Part shown: piece by piece, positions 20,009-28,845 of the stretch | Position numbering within the stretch: position 1 is the stretch's first letter | Layout: every line of letters begins with the position of its first letter | NCBI RefSeq assembly: GCF_000186865.1 | Contig: NW_008705566.1 | Location: 3,200-67,199 of the forward strand | Length of the DNA stretch: 64,000 bases | Origin: Aureococcus anophagefferens | Lineage: Eukaryota; Sar; Pelagophyceae; Pelagomonadales; Pelagomonadaceae | Reading direction: 5' to 3' | Translations under genes and position numbers: made by a program | The notes under the pieces: generated by a model | Told to the model about the DNA's origin: nothing | Database searches by the model: none | The model's input: the letters and a program-made list of their open reading frames with translations, nothing else

Positions 20009-20845
20009 TTACTCCTCGCCGCGCTCCTGCTCCTTAGCGCGCATCTCGAGCTCCTCGGGCGTGGGGTCGTAGAATTCCTTCGGCGGCTTCCGCGTCGTGT
20101 CCTTGAGCATCTTGAGGGAGACGTAGCCGTGGACGGGCCGGGCGATGCCCATGCGGTTCACGTTCTTGCCCTTGTCGTTCATGGTGCAGCACTGGCGCGC
20201 CGCGTAGACGAGCGTGCCCTGGGGCAGCTCCGCGACGATATCGGACGTCATGCCGCTCGTCTTGCGCACGACGCAGCCGTTCTTCGCGCAGACCTCCATG
20301 ATTTTGCCCGGGTTCTGGCCCGAGCCGTCGCCGCCGTCGGCGTACTCGAACTTGTAGTGCCGGTCCCAGGTCACCTCGAAGGGCGACGTCGCCTCGCCCC
20401 GGGCGGAGGACACGCGCGACTGCGCGGCCTTGGAGTGGCGCGCGTCGTAGCGCTTGCGCAGCGCCGCGACGGCGGCGTCGCCGTTGGCGGCCTTGTCGAC
20501 GAGCGTCAGGGCCTCGCCGTTCGTGAGCGCGCGGAGCAGCCGGTGCGCGTAGCGCCGGAGGCTCCGCCGGTCGCAGACCGCGGCCTTGAGCGGGTGCGCC
20601 AAGTCGCCGTCGTCGTCGCGGAGCTGCTTGACCTCGTCGGCCAGGGCGCCCTCGAAGGCGACGTAGGCGTCGAAGTCCCGCGCCGCGTCGCCCGTGGGAT
20701 GGAAGGCCGCCACGCCCTTGACGTGCTTCTCGAAGCGCTCCTCGAGGGCGCCGAAGTCGATGCCGGCGCCGTCCCAGGCGACGGGCTGCGTCACGGACGT
20801 CGGCTCGTCCTCGTCGTCGCTCGACTCGGGCGCGTAGTCGCCCAT
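20009..20845 (-). CDS. Unknown protein with C-terminal SH3b-like module
   Basis: 278 residues; starts MGDYAPESSDDEDE, an acidic N-terminus. Residues 25-140 are helical with charged residues (FGALEERFEKHVKGVAAFHP; LRRYAHRLLRALTNGEALTLVDKA). Residues about 165-255 hold a beta-rich segment (VVRKTSGMTSDIVAELPQGTLVYAAR ... RPVHGYVSLKMLKD). The same pattern, VR...S..V..L..GT.V..AR...HGYVS.K.L, occurs at the N-terminus of the glycosyltransferase at 27217-28716, so I call it a shared SH3b-like module. No enzyme signature is visible. Function unknown. Confidence 0.75.
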   Translation of the reverse strand: MGDYAPESSDDEDEPTSVTQPVAWDGAGIDFGALEERFEKHVKGVAAFHPTGDAARDFDAYVAFEGALADEVKQLRDDDGDLAHPLKAAVCDRRSLRRYAHRLLRALTNGEALTLVDKAANGDAAVAALRKRYDARHSKAAQSRVSSARGEATSPFEVTWDRHYKFEYADGGDGSGQNPGKIMEVCAKNGCVVRKTSGMTSDIVAELPQGTLVYAARQCCTMNDKGKNVNRMGIARPVHGYVSLKMLKDTTRKPPKEFYDPTPEELEMRAKEQERGEE

Positions 20846-21753
20846 CGTCGATCGACGACGCCCGTGGCGGAGGAGCTGCCCTCTCTGGCTGCAATTAAAC
20901 TGCAATGCGAACGGCATCAGGCCAGTTTGCTTCTGCCAAGGGGATCTTCAAGTATCTGGGGAGGCGACTACGCTGCCTCGAGGCGGGGCGACTATTATCC
21001 GGTCTGAGCTCCTCGGCAGCCCATTTCAGACCTCCCTCAGACCTCCGGGTCCTGGCTCCGTTGGGCCCCGCCGTGGCGGCGCTTCGGTCGAATGGGTACG
21101 TAGACCGCTTCCCCAAAGCGATTTCTTCTGGGAACACGTTTTGGCTGCGCACGGGCTGCCGCCTGTTCTAAGGAACCCCTCGAAGGGCTGCCTGCTGCCT
21201 GAGTTTGGCGGGGATCGTTGATCTTTTGGGCCTTTGACCTGCCCCATGACCTACCCGAGCCATCGAGGCGAAAATATCAACGATCCCCGACGGCTACGAC
21301 CCGACGTCGCGCGCGCAGCTCCGCGAGCACCTGTTATTGCCCCGCGGCGAGGTGATCCACGACGTCCCTGAGCCCATGCGCGTGCCGAGGGAGTCCCCTA
21401 CCATCCCGGGCCCGGACCGGACCCGCGGCGCCTGCGGGAACAGCCGCCACCTGCACTACTCGATGCCCGTTATGCTCCCGCGATGGCTTTAAGTGCAACT
21501 GAGCGTAATACAGGCGCGTCTCTCCGAATTGTGGTTCATCCTCGATATTCATACCACCACCCGCTTCGACATGCACGAAAACGCGCCTGTTCAGGTTGCC
21601 GCCCGAAGCGTGAAAGCGCGCGGTCTGCTCGATGAAAGAAAGCTCCCGCTGAGCGTTCATCGTGACCTCAGGCGCCGGGCTGCTGGTGCCAGCACCTTCA
21701 CCATCGACCCGGCAGGCGCAGCGTGCACAGTCTGGCTGCCCAGCGGCGCTGCC
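20846..21753. other. Low-GC intergenic region with inverted repeat and a coding-like fragment
   Basis: About 900 bp between divergent genes, clearly lower in GC than its flanks. It holds a 14-bp perfect inverted repeat (21209-21222 and 21276-21289). A stretch at about 21250-21492, open on the plus strand (TIPDGYDPTSRAQLREHLLL ... SRHLHYSMPVMLPRW), has the codon bias of real exons and ends in TAA. A second segment (about 21485-21665) reads well on the minus strand. Either could be an exon remnant or an unrecognised 5' exon of the downstream gene. I cannot decide which. Confidence 0.45.
21209..21289. repeat. 14-bp perfect inverted repeat, 53-bp spacer
   Basis: Left arm CGGGGATCGTTGAT at 21209-21222, right arm ATCAACGATCCCCG at 21276-21289, in an AT-richer spacer region. 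It could be a hairpin, a protein-binding site or the ends of a small MITE-like element. No target-site duplication is obvious. Confidence 0.7.
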
Positions 21754-24534
21754 ATGTGGCTCGGCCGCAAGGCCCGGCGCGGCGCGCTCGAGGCGGATGT
21801 GCAGGACCTCGAGGCGACGGGCGTCGTCGCAAAGCGCGACTACCGCGCGCAGCGGCGCAAGGGCCAGGTCAAGGTCGGCGGCATCGGCGCGCGGGGCCAG
21901 CGCAAGGCCTTCCTCAAGGTCGCGCCCAAGGCGGCGACCGTCGAGGCGCCCAAGGAGCCGCCGAAGCCCGGGCGGGCGCCGACGCGCGTCCTGTCGCTGC
22001 GCAAGCAGGCGGCGAACGCCATCGACGACGTCGTCCAGAGCGTCGGGCGCGCGCTCGTGACGAAGCTCGAGAAGCGCGAGGAGCGGCGGCTCGCGTTCGC
22101 GAAGATCGCCGCCGGGCGCATGCTGCCGCCCGTGCCCGACCTGGAGAAGGGCGTGTCCCGCGCCATCGAGGCCCTCGCCGCCGAGGACGCGACGCGGAGC
22201 GCCCAGGTCGCGGCGTCGCGCAAGGTCGTCGAGGAGCACGAGAGGACGCGGCGGCTCAAGCTCGAGCGCATCGAGGCCTTCGAGGAGGCGAAGCGCGGCG
22301 TCGTCGAGGCGAACCGGTTGCTGCGCGACGCCCGGAAGCTCGTCAAGGACTGCAAGACCCAGCTCTACGACGTCGAGCACCGGCGGCTCGACGCGGAGTC
22401 GTTCGAGGACGAGTCGTCCCCCAAGCGGCTCACGGAGGCGCAGCGCCGGGACCGCGACGCGCGCAACGCCTACGCCTTCGAGCTCGCGGAGCAGGCCGCC
22501 CAGAAGCGCGCCGAGCTCGTCGCGGCCAACGGCGAGGTCGAGCGCCTCGACCACGCGCTGTCGGCGGCCAAGGACGGCGTCGCGCGCGCGGCCGCGGGCC
22601 TCGAGGGCGCGCACGTCGACCTGGGCGACCACGTGCGCAAGGCCGAGGACGAGGCGAACATGTCCGTCAAGCAGAAGCGCAAGATCACCCTGAAATCGAA
22701 AGTCCTCAAGGCCGCGACGCTCGGCTCCATCATGAAGGCGTCGACGCGGTCCATCGGCGAGGAGGGCGCGGAGCTCGCGCGGCGCAAGTCCGCCGTGCCC
22801 GAGGCCTTCTTGGCGGCGCTCGACGGCGCGCTGACCCTGGCCGGCCCGCGTCTCGCCGACTACCTCGGCCAGGACGGGCTGAACAAGCTCGGGCCCGCGC
22901 ACCGGCTGTCCGTGGCGTACGTCGTCCCGCGGCTCAAGGAGGAGAAGGCCGCGGTCATCATGCAGAAGTCGACGCGGGCCTTGGGCCACGCGCGCGCCTA
23001 CGCCAAGGTCGCCCTGAACCGCAACGCGGCCAAGGCGATCCAGAAGACCGCGCGCGCGCTCCGCCACTTCAAGGCGACGACGAACGTCGGCTACTCCGCC
23101 AAGGTCTTCCACCTCGCGGAGAGGGAGCTCGGCGCGGCGGCGGCCGCCGCCGTGGCCGAGTTCGTCAAGCTCCCCGTGCAGTCCATGGCGTCGACGATGC
23201 CCGCGGGCAAATCCGCGGACGCGGAGCGCGCTTTGGCGATCCAGGCCGCGCTGCTGGGCCACGCGTTCTCCGAGGAGCTCGCGGTCCACCTCGCCGTGCC
23301 CCTCGCCGACGAATTGCTGCGCCGGTTGACGCAGCTCACGTGGGCCGAGGAGCTCGACGAGGACCTGACGCACGCGGTCGTCGCGCAGTTCGGCGCGCTG
23401 CGCGCCGTCTTCCCGCGGCCGAGGGCGTGCCACGCGGCGCTGTCGCACAAGTTTTCGATCCGGCGCCTCTTCGCCAAGGGCCTGGCCTGCGCCTGCCCGC
23501 GCGTGCGGCGCGCCGCGGCCTGCTGCCTCCTGGCCTGCGCGCGGAACCTGGACCATTTATCGTGGGACGACGCCGCGCTCGCGACCGCCGAGGCCGCGAG
23601 CTCGCAGGCCGTCGCGCTCGACGCCTGCGACGTGGCCCTGGCGCCCCTCGTCCGGGCCATGACCAAGTGCACGGATCCGAATCTCGTGGACGCGGGGCTG
23701 GACGTCATGCGCCACGCCATCGACGCGCGCGGCGGGCCCCGGGTCAAGGCGCTCGTCGACGCGGGCGCGGGCCGCTACGCGGCGTCGTTCCTCATGCGCC
23801 TCGCCTTCGAGCAGTTCTTGGCGGGGCCCAACACGGTGGACGAGGACCGCGACGACTTCGCGCGCAAGGGCGCGGCCGTGCTGCTCGCGTGCTACGACGA
23901 CGCCGCGGGGCGTTTAGCGGCGCGCGCGGACGACCTCCACGTCTACGCGGCCGCGTCGCTGCTGGGCTGCACGGGCTGGATCCTGGGGCAGCAGCTCGGC
24001 TGCGTGTGCTGCGGCGTGCTCGGCGGCCACGACGACGTCAAGCGGGACCTCGCGCCGCTGGTCCCGAAGCTCTCGCGGCTCTTGAACGAGGTCCAGGCGT
24101 CGCCGGAGATCAATTTGGCCGCGAAGCTCGCGCTCGACGCCATGTGCTCCGTGGGGGCCGCGGGGGCCTTCGACGCCGACTCCCACTTCCTCGCGACGCA
24201 CCTCGACGACGCGGGGCTGCTGGGCGTGCTCGCGCGCGACCCGGAGCGCGACGAGCGCGAGATCTTCCGCGTGCCCACGGAGAAGGACCTCGACGCGGAG
24301 GACCCCTACGCCTTCCCGAACGACTTTTACGGCATCCCCGACCTGTTGCCGCCGGCGGACGTGACGGAGGCCGGCGCGCCCGACAAGGCGCCGCCGAAGC
24401 CGCCCTCCGCGCCGACGAGCGCGCGGAGCCGCGGCGACGCGTCCGTCGCGTCGGCCGCGGAGCGGAGCGTCGCGTCCCAGCGGAGCGCGAGCGTCGAGTC
24501 GGGCTTCGACAGCAACTCCGTCTATAGTAGCTAG
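21754..24534 (+). CDS. Large helical protein with IQ-like motifs and ARM/HEAT-like region
   Basis: 926 residues from MWLGRKARRG; the frame stays open upstream to 21493, so a longer 5' end is possible. Residues about 100-330 are coiled coil (EEHERTRRLKLERIEAFEEAKRG). Two degenerate IQ-like motifs follow at about 410-450 (AAVIMQKSTRALGHARAY; AAKAIQKTARALRHFKA), which may bind calmodulin-like proteins. Residues about 460-850 are alpha-helical repeats of ARM/HEAT character (VRRAAACCLLACARNLDHLSW; DPNLVDAGLDVMRHAIDARG). The tail is Ser/Pro-rich. I do not recognise the family. The stop is 4 bp from the stop of the convergent membrane-protein gene. Confidence 0.75.
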   Translation: MWLGRKARRGALEADVQDLEATGVVAKRDYRAQRRKGQVKVGGIGARGQRKAFLKVAPKAATVEAPKEPPKPGRAPTRVLSLRKQAANAIDDVVQSVGRALVTKLEKREERRLAFAKIAAGRMLPPVPDLEKGVSRAIEALAAEDATRSAQVAASRKVVEEHERTRRLKLERIEAFEEAKRGVVEANRLLRDARKLVKDCKTQLYDVEHRRLDAESFEDESSPKRLTEAQRRDRDARNAYAFELAEQAAQKRAELVAANGEVERLDHALSAAKDGVARAAAGLEGAHVDLGDHVRKAEDEANMSVKQKRKITLKSKVLKAATLGSIMKASTRSIGEEGAELARRKSAVPEAFLAALDGALTLAGPRLADYLGQDGLNKLGPAHRLSVAYVVPRLKEEKAAVIMQKSTRALGHARAYAKVALNRNAAKAIQKTARALRHFKATTNVGYSAKVFHLAERELGAAAAAAVAEFVKLPVQSMASTMPAGKSADAERALAIQAALLGHAFSEELAVHLAVPLADELLRRLTQLTWAEELDEDLTHAVVAQFGALRAVFPRPRACHAALSHKFSIRRLFAKGLACACPRVRRAAACCLLACARNLDHLSWDDAALATAEAASSQAVALDACDVALAPLVRAMTKCTDPNLVDAGLDVMRHAIDARGGPRVKALVDAGAGRYAASFLMRLAFEQFLAGPNTVDEDRDDFARKGAAVLLACYDDAAGRLAARADDLHVYAAASLLGCTGWILGQQLGCVCCGVLGGHDDVKRDLAPLVPKLSRLLNEVQASPEINLAAKLALDAMCSVGAAGAFDADSHFLATHLDDAGLLGVLARDPERDEREIFRVPTEKDLDAEDPYAFPNDFYGIPDLLPPADVTEAGAPDKAPPKPPSAPTSARSRGDASVASAAERSVASQRSASVESGFDSNSVYSS

Positions 24535-24538
24535 CGTG

Positions 24539-25516
24539 CTAGGGCGCATAGCTCGCGCCGCAGTGGCGCCAGTCCGACGCCTCGAACGAGTCCGCGGGCG
24601 GCGGCATGGCCGTCGCGTTGTGGACGACGTAGTAGTGGCGCTCGAAGCAGTCCATGTAGCCGCAGCGCTGGTTCTCCGACGCGTAGTAGGACGCCTTGCA
24701 GCCCAGGGGGTGGTCCCGGCCCCAGGCGGCGACGCCGTTGACGTAGCCGCCCCACAAGATCCCCGACGACGCGACGCTCCACCACGCGTCCTGGTTCGCG
24801 TGCTGGCCGATGAACCAGGTCAGGAACCAGTGGTGCACGTGAAACTGCGAGTCGCGCGCGCGGGGCAGCCAGAAGATCAGGACCGTGACCGCGATCTCGG
24901 CGACGCGGCCGCCCACGAGGCCGTCCTTGCAGGCGCGCCAGACGTGGAGCAGCGCGAGCGCCAGGACCAGCGCTACTACGCCGCCGAGGAGCGCGACGAA
25001 GGCCCGCGGCCAGACGCACTTGATCGCGTAGAGCGAGATGCTCTCGTGCGTGACCGGCCACGAGCCGACGGCGGAGAAGACGTACGCGCCGAGCACGCAG
25101 GGGCCCAGGAAGCACGCGCTGTCGACGCCGTTGCGCCGCCAATACCGCCCGACGACGAAAAACCACAGGGCGTCGAGCGCGCAGGGGTGCAAATCCAACA
25201 GGTGGAACTCGTCGAGCGAGTAGCGCTCGTCGCGCTCCCACTTGTCCGTCGACGCGTGCGCGCGGATGAAGGCGTGGGTCGCGACGACGAGCGCGTAGCT
25301 CACGAGCATGAATTTGAGCAATCGTACGTGCTCCGTCGGCAAAAAGCGCCATGTGTCCGGCGTGAGTGGCTGCGTGAGGCAGCGCCAGCGCGACGGCGGC
25401 GCCGCCGCCGCCTCGTCGACCCACTGCTTCTCTTCGTCGGGCTCGCGCTCGCGGGCGAGCCAGGCGCGGTCTTCCTCGTCGTCGTGCGTCGGAACGAGCT
25501 CGACGCCGCCTTTCAT
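24539..25516 (-). CDS. Multi-pass membrane protein with HVHHW motif
   Basis: 325 residues, family not recognised. A soluble acidic N-terminus (about 1-65) precedes five to six hydrophobic segments: about 68-88 (LLKFMLVSYALVVATHAFI), 112-127, 133-155, 172-195, 208-222 and 240-262. A His-rich motif, FHVHHWFLTWFIGQHANQD, lies between the last segments and recalls metal-binding or hydroxylase-like histidine clusters, though it does not match a canonical desaturase pattern. The C-terminal region contains paired Cys residues (QRCGYMDCFERHYYVVHNATAM) and one sequon, so it probably faces a lumen. Confidence 0.7.
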   Translation of the reverse strand: MKGGVELVPTHDDEEDRAWLAREREPDEEKQWVDEAAAAPPSRWRCLTQPLTPDTWRFLPTEHVRLLKFMLVSYALVVATHAFIRAHASTDKWERDERYSLDEFHLLDLHPCALDALWFFVVGRYWRRNGVDSACFLGPCVLGAYVFSAVGSWPVTHESISLYAIKCVWPRAFVALLGGVVALVLALALLHVWRACKDGLVGGRVAEIAVTVLIFWLPRARDSQFHVHHWFLTWFIGQHANQDAWWSVASSGILWGGYVNGVAAWGRDHPLGCKASYYASENQRCGYMDCFERHYYVVHNATAMPPPADSFEASDWRHCGASYAP

Positions 25517-25576
25517 GCTAGACTATGCACTTCATCCACATGCTTGGTGCGTGCTCATCATGCACGCGCACATTAC

Positions 25577-25625
25577 TGCAGGCTACCCCAGTCGCTTTGG
25601 TCGATGGGATGCAGGCTACCCCAGT
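25577..25625. repeat. Direct repeat TGCAGGCTACCCCAGT, two copies 33 bp apart
   Basis: Exact 16-bp copies at 25577-25592 and 25610-25625 in the 200-bp divergent promoter between the HVHHW membrane protein and the DUF1415 protein. A pair of regulator sites or slippage is possible. Confidence 0.7.
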
Positions 25626-25716
25626 GGCTCGAAGCTTGGGTGCAGCCCATGCTCGACGGCGTCATCGTCGACCTCGGAACAACCTTGAACTTGACGTTTA
25701 AGGCCTCGAACAGGGC

Positions 25717-27210
25717 ATGGCACGAATGCTTGCGCTCCTTTTGCTCCCTGTGGCGACGGCCCTCGTCGCACCGCTGCGATGCGGCGCGCGGCGCGCGAGC
25801 ATCCGACATGTGCTGGCCGAGCCTGAGCAAACAACGGCGGAGGACGTCGTGTCCGACGCGGACAGCGTGCCCAAGGCCCTGGCGGACCTCTGGAAGGTCG
25901 TCGCGGCGCCGCCCGAAGGGGGCGCGGTCCTGCGGTTCCCGGCTTGCGCGGAGATGGGCTCCCCAACCGTGCGCGCCGCGCTCTTCGAGCACCTCGAGTG
26001 CTGCAAGGACAACTGCGACTCGTTCGGGAGCGCGGTCGTCGTCGCGCCCGAGGGGCGGTCGGACGTCCGCGTGCGCCGGGTAGGCCGGGCGTCGTCGGAC
26101 CCCTACGCCTTCGACGACGACGATGACTGGGGCGACGACGACGACTTCCTGAGCCCGGAGATGCGTGCCATGCTCGCGGGCGCCGGCGCCGGCGACGACG
26201 GCGACTTCGACGCCAAACCGCCGCCGTCGGCCGCGGCGCACGCGCCCCTGGACGACGCGGGCGTCGTCCGCTGCTGCAAGGACTGGACCAACGCCATCGT
26301 GAGCGACGCGGGCATCTGCCCCTTCAGCCTGTCCGCGGACCGCGCGGGACTTCCGCTCGGAGACGTGCGCTACGACGTCACGCGGGCCGCGGACGCGGAG
26401 AGCGTCTACTCCTGGTACTGGAAGGAGGTCGCCTGGCTCGAGGACCACCCGCGGGCGGCGACGTCGCTGCTGATCTGCGCCGACGAGTTCTGGCTGAAGA
26501 ATCTGGAGGCGTTCGAGACGTTCGGGGCTTCCTTAGCGCAAGCCCTGCAGACAGGCACGGAGGCGCAGGCCGCGGGCTTAGGGTTGGAGTCGCAGCTCCA
26601 GCTCGTCTTCTTCCACCCGGACTACGTCTTCCGGGACGGCGCGGAGCGCACGGGCGCCGACGCGGCCGCGAACTTCGCGCGGCGGAGCCCGTTCCCGATG
26701 ATCAACATCCTGCGGACGCCGCAGGTCCGCGCGGCGCAGAGGGGGCTGCCGACGGGCCTCGTCTACCAGCAGAACGAGGAGACGCTGCGCTTCGTCGGCG
26801 CGGGGTTGCTGGACGACATGCTGCGGACGCGCGACTGGTCCGCGATGGAGGGGAACCGCGTCGACCGCACCAAGATCGAGGTCCTGAAATTGGCGCGGGG
26901 CATGATGGAGGCGTCGGGCGTGGCGGCGACGGACGACCTCTCGAAGACGGGCGCCGCGGCGGAGCGGGCGACGGGCGACCTCGCCAGAGCCGCCGCGGCC
27001 GGCGGCTGCCCCTTCGCGGCGGACGTCGCGGACGCGGCCGCCGCGGCGGCGCCGGCGATCGCGGAGGCAGAGGCCACCGTCGCGGGCGCGCCGGCGCACG
27101 CGTCGGCGGACCTGTCGGACTGGCGCTCCGCGGAGGACGCGGCGTCGGGCAAGACGTACTACTACAACGAGGTGACCCAGGCGACGTCCTGGGTCTGGCC
27201 CCCGGCGTAG
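25717..27210 (+). CDS. DUF1415-WW fusion protein with plastid-type leader
   Basis: 497 residues. The N-terminus (MARMLALLLLPVATALVAPLR) is a signal peptide followed by an Arg/Ser-rich stretch, as in bipartite plastid leaders. A first domain (about 45-110) and an acidic linker (DDDDDWGDDDD) precede a DUF1415-type domain at about 185-400. That domain is recognisable by CCKDWTNAIVSDAGICPFS, ATSLLICADEFWLKNLEAFETF, QLVFFHPDYVF and ARRSPFPMINILRTPQV. A WW domain closes the protein (about 466-497: DWRSAEDAASGKTYYYNEVT...W), a proline-ligand reader. DUF1415 has no known enzymatic role that I can state. The stop lies 6 bp from that of the convergent glycosyltransferase. Confidence 0.85.
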   Translation: MARMLALLLLPVATALVAPLRCGARRASIRHVLAEPEQTTAEDVVSDADSVPKALADLWKVVAAPPEGGAVLRFPACAEMGSPTVRAALFEHLECCKDNCDSFGSAVVVAPEGRSDVRVRRVGRASSDPYAFDDDDDWGDDDDFLSPEMRAMLAGAGAGDDGDFDAKPPPSAAAHAPLDDAGVVRCCKDWTNAIVSDAGICPFSLSADRAGLPLGDVRYDVTRAADAESVYSWYWKEVAWLEDHPRAATSLLICADEFWLKNLEAFETFGASLAQALQTGTEAQAAGLGLESQLQLVFFHPDYVFRDGAERTGADAAANFARRSPFPMINILRTPQVRAAQRGLPTGLVYQQNEETLRFVGAGLLDDMLRTRDWSAMEGNRVDRTKIEVLKLARGMMEASGVAATDDLSKTGAAAERATGDLARAAAAGGCPFAADVADAAAAAAPAIAEAEATVAGAPAHASADLSDWRSAEDAASGKTYYYNEVTQATSWVWPPA

Positions 27211-27216
27211 GCGCGC

Positions 27217-28716
27217 CTAATCGTCGCCGTTACTCTCGCTGTCGTCGTCCGACTCCGAGGACGCGTCCTCCTCGCCGATGGCCGGCGCGCCCTCCTCGAG
27301 GAAGCGGAACCGGTGCTCGCGGATCATCGTCGCGAGCTCCGGGTTGGGGATGTCCGCGAGCGCGAGCCGGCCGCCGCCGCCGACGGCCGAGCTCACGTTC
27401 TTGCCGTGGTTCGTGTGCGCGTAGTAGCCGTACGTGTCCTGGACGACGTGGTGGCTCTGGCCGTGGACGAAGGCGCCCTCCTCGCCGACGCGCATGCCGC
27501 CGAACTCCTGGACGCGGTGCGGCTTGAAGTAGACGAAGGACTCGCCGCGGCCCTCGATGCCGCCGCCGATGCGGTCGACGTTGCCCGAGCGGATCCAGAT
27601 CGCGAAGGCCTGGGACAGCGACACGAGCTCCGCGTCCGCGGCGCGCAGCTGCGCGACCATGATCTCGAGGTAGCGCGCGCAGTAGAAGTTGTCGTCGTCG
27701 AAGTTCGCGCAGATCTCGCCCGTCGCGAGCTCGAGGAGCCGGTTCCGCTTCTCGCCCGTCGTCAGGTCGGCGCGCTGGTAGACGTAGGTCACGCGGTCGT
27801 CGTCGCACGCCTCGAAGAACGGCGACCGCGCCCCGCCCGTGTCGAAGACGACGAGCTCCTTGTCCGGGACGCCGACCTGGCGGTCGAAGCAGTCGTAGAG
27901 GAGGGCGTGGAGCCGGTGGCGGCCGTCGTAGGTCGGGCAGACGACGGACACGCGGCCGGCGACGGCGTCCGCGTCGCGGAGCAGCCGCGTCTCGGCCGCG
28001 CTCCGCGGCGCCGCGCGCGCCGCGCGGCAGGGCCCGCCCATGACCGAGGGGCGCTTCGGCGCGTCGCCCATCTCCTGGCGCCGCTTGTCGACGAGCTGCG
28101 CGCGGTCGCGGCGCAGGGACCCGTCCATGCCCTCGGCCGCCGCCGCGAAGGCCTTGATCGCGCCGGGCAACGCGCCCGTGGCCGTGTTCTTCGCCCAGAC
28201 GTCGGCGAGGCCGGCCCGGCAGTGCATGGAGAAGTCGCGGAAGCTGCCCATGCGCACGTCGCCGTGGTCCAGCACCTTGACGGACGTGCCGAGGGTCGCG
28301 GTCGGCACCCAGCCGGCGAGCGGCGCGAGGAGCCGCGTGTAGCTCCGCGCCTTCCAGTGGCCCGGCGGCGTCGCGCCGTCCACGAGCACCTCCGTGCCGA
28401 GCGCGAGGTCCCCGACCTCCTCGCTGTGGAGCTCGACGCCGACGCGCACCGTCGCGGGCCGCTTCCCGGCGATGCGCGCGGGCGCGCCGGCGACCTCGAC
28501 GTCCCCGAGGCACTTGCGGCTCACGTAGCCGTGGCAGGGGTAGACGACCCGGGCGCGCTCCGTGCCGCCGTCGACCACGACGTGCGGCCGCGCGACCTGG
28601 ACGCGCGTGCCCGGCTCCAGCGTCTCGACGAGCGCCGACTGCAGCGCCGGCGACTCGCGCACGAGGGCGCCCTTCTTGGCGGCGACGACGTGCCAGGAGA
28701 GTTGCGTGGCGGCCAT
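27217..28716 (-). CDS. Family 2-like glycosyltransferase with N-terminal SH3b-like module
   Basis: 499 residues starting MAATQLSWHVVAAKKG. Residues 12-75 are an SH3b-like module ending YPCHGYVSRKCLGD; a second beta-rich repeat (GDLALGTEVLVDGATPPGHW) follows to about 145. From about residue 254, RVSVVCPTYDGRHRLHALLYDCFDRQ begins a GT-A fold. GEKRNRLLELATGEICANFDDDNFY near 340 supplies the nucleotide-sugar and metal-binding Asp cluster. There is no membrane helix or signal peptide, so this would be a cytosolic glycosyltransferase. Donor and acceptor are unknown. The C-terminus is acidic (EEDASSESDDDSESNGDD). It is divergent from the pirin gene. Confidence 0.8.
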   Translation of the reverse strand: MAATQLSWHVVAAKKGALVRESPALQSALVETLEPGTRVQVARPHVVVDGGTERARVVYPCHGYVSRKCLGDVEVAGAPARIAGKRPATVRVGVELHSEEVGDLALGTEVLVDGATPPGHWKARSYTRLLAPLAGWVPTATLGTSVKVLDHGDVRMGSFRDFSMHCRAGLADVWAKNTATGALPGAIKAFAAAAEGMDGSLRRDRAQLVDKRRQEMGDAPKRPSVMGGPCRAARAAPRSAAETRLLRDADAVAGRVSVVCPTYDGRHRLHALLYDCFDRQVGVPDKELVVFDTGGARSPFFEACDDDRVTYVYQRADLTTGEKRNRLLELATGEICANFDDDNFYCARYLEIMVAQLRAADAELVSLSQAFAIWIRSGNVDRIGGGIEGRGESFVYFKPHRVQEFGGMRVGEEGAFVHGQSHHVVQDTYGYYAHTNHGKNVSSAVGGGGRLALADIPNPELATMIREHRFRFLEEGAPAIGEEDASSESDDDSESNGDD

Positions 28717-28845
28717 CGTAGCGTAGTAGCAGGCGAATGAGTAGAATTGAGCTCGAGCTAGCCACGCAGCCTCGCGGAAGCCATGCTGAATGGCTGGGCT
28801 GCCAAATTCAACTTGTGCGATCTGGCCAAAGTTACCCCTGGCAGG
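28717..28845. promoter_or_regulatory. Shared divergent promoter region
   Basis: 129 bp separates the start codons of the SH3b-glycosyltransferase and the pirin. A bidirectional promoter is inferred from spacing; no specific element is recognised. The stretch is AT-richer than the flanking coding sequence. Confidence 0.4.

Noticed and set aside
21430..21740. Possible introner between the orphan exon and the large helical protein, ending CTGCCCAG
   Set aside because: The acceptor resembles that of the CFAP74 introner, but there is no exact 8-bp duplication, the matching upstream site begins with CG rather than GC or GT, and no inverted-repeat left end was found.
21493..21753. 5' extension of the large helical protein to 21493
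   Set aside because: The translated extension lacks the codon bias of the main frame and the better-looking coding there is on the minus strand. No upstream exon could be joined with a credible donor and acceptor.
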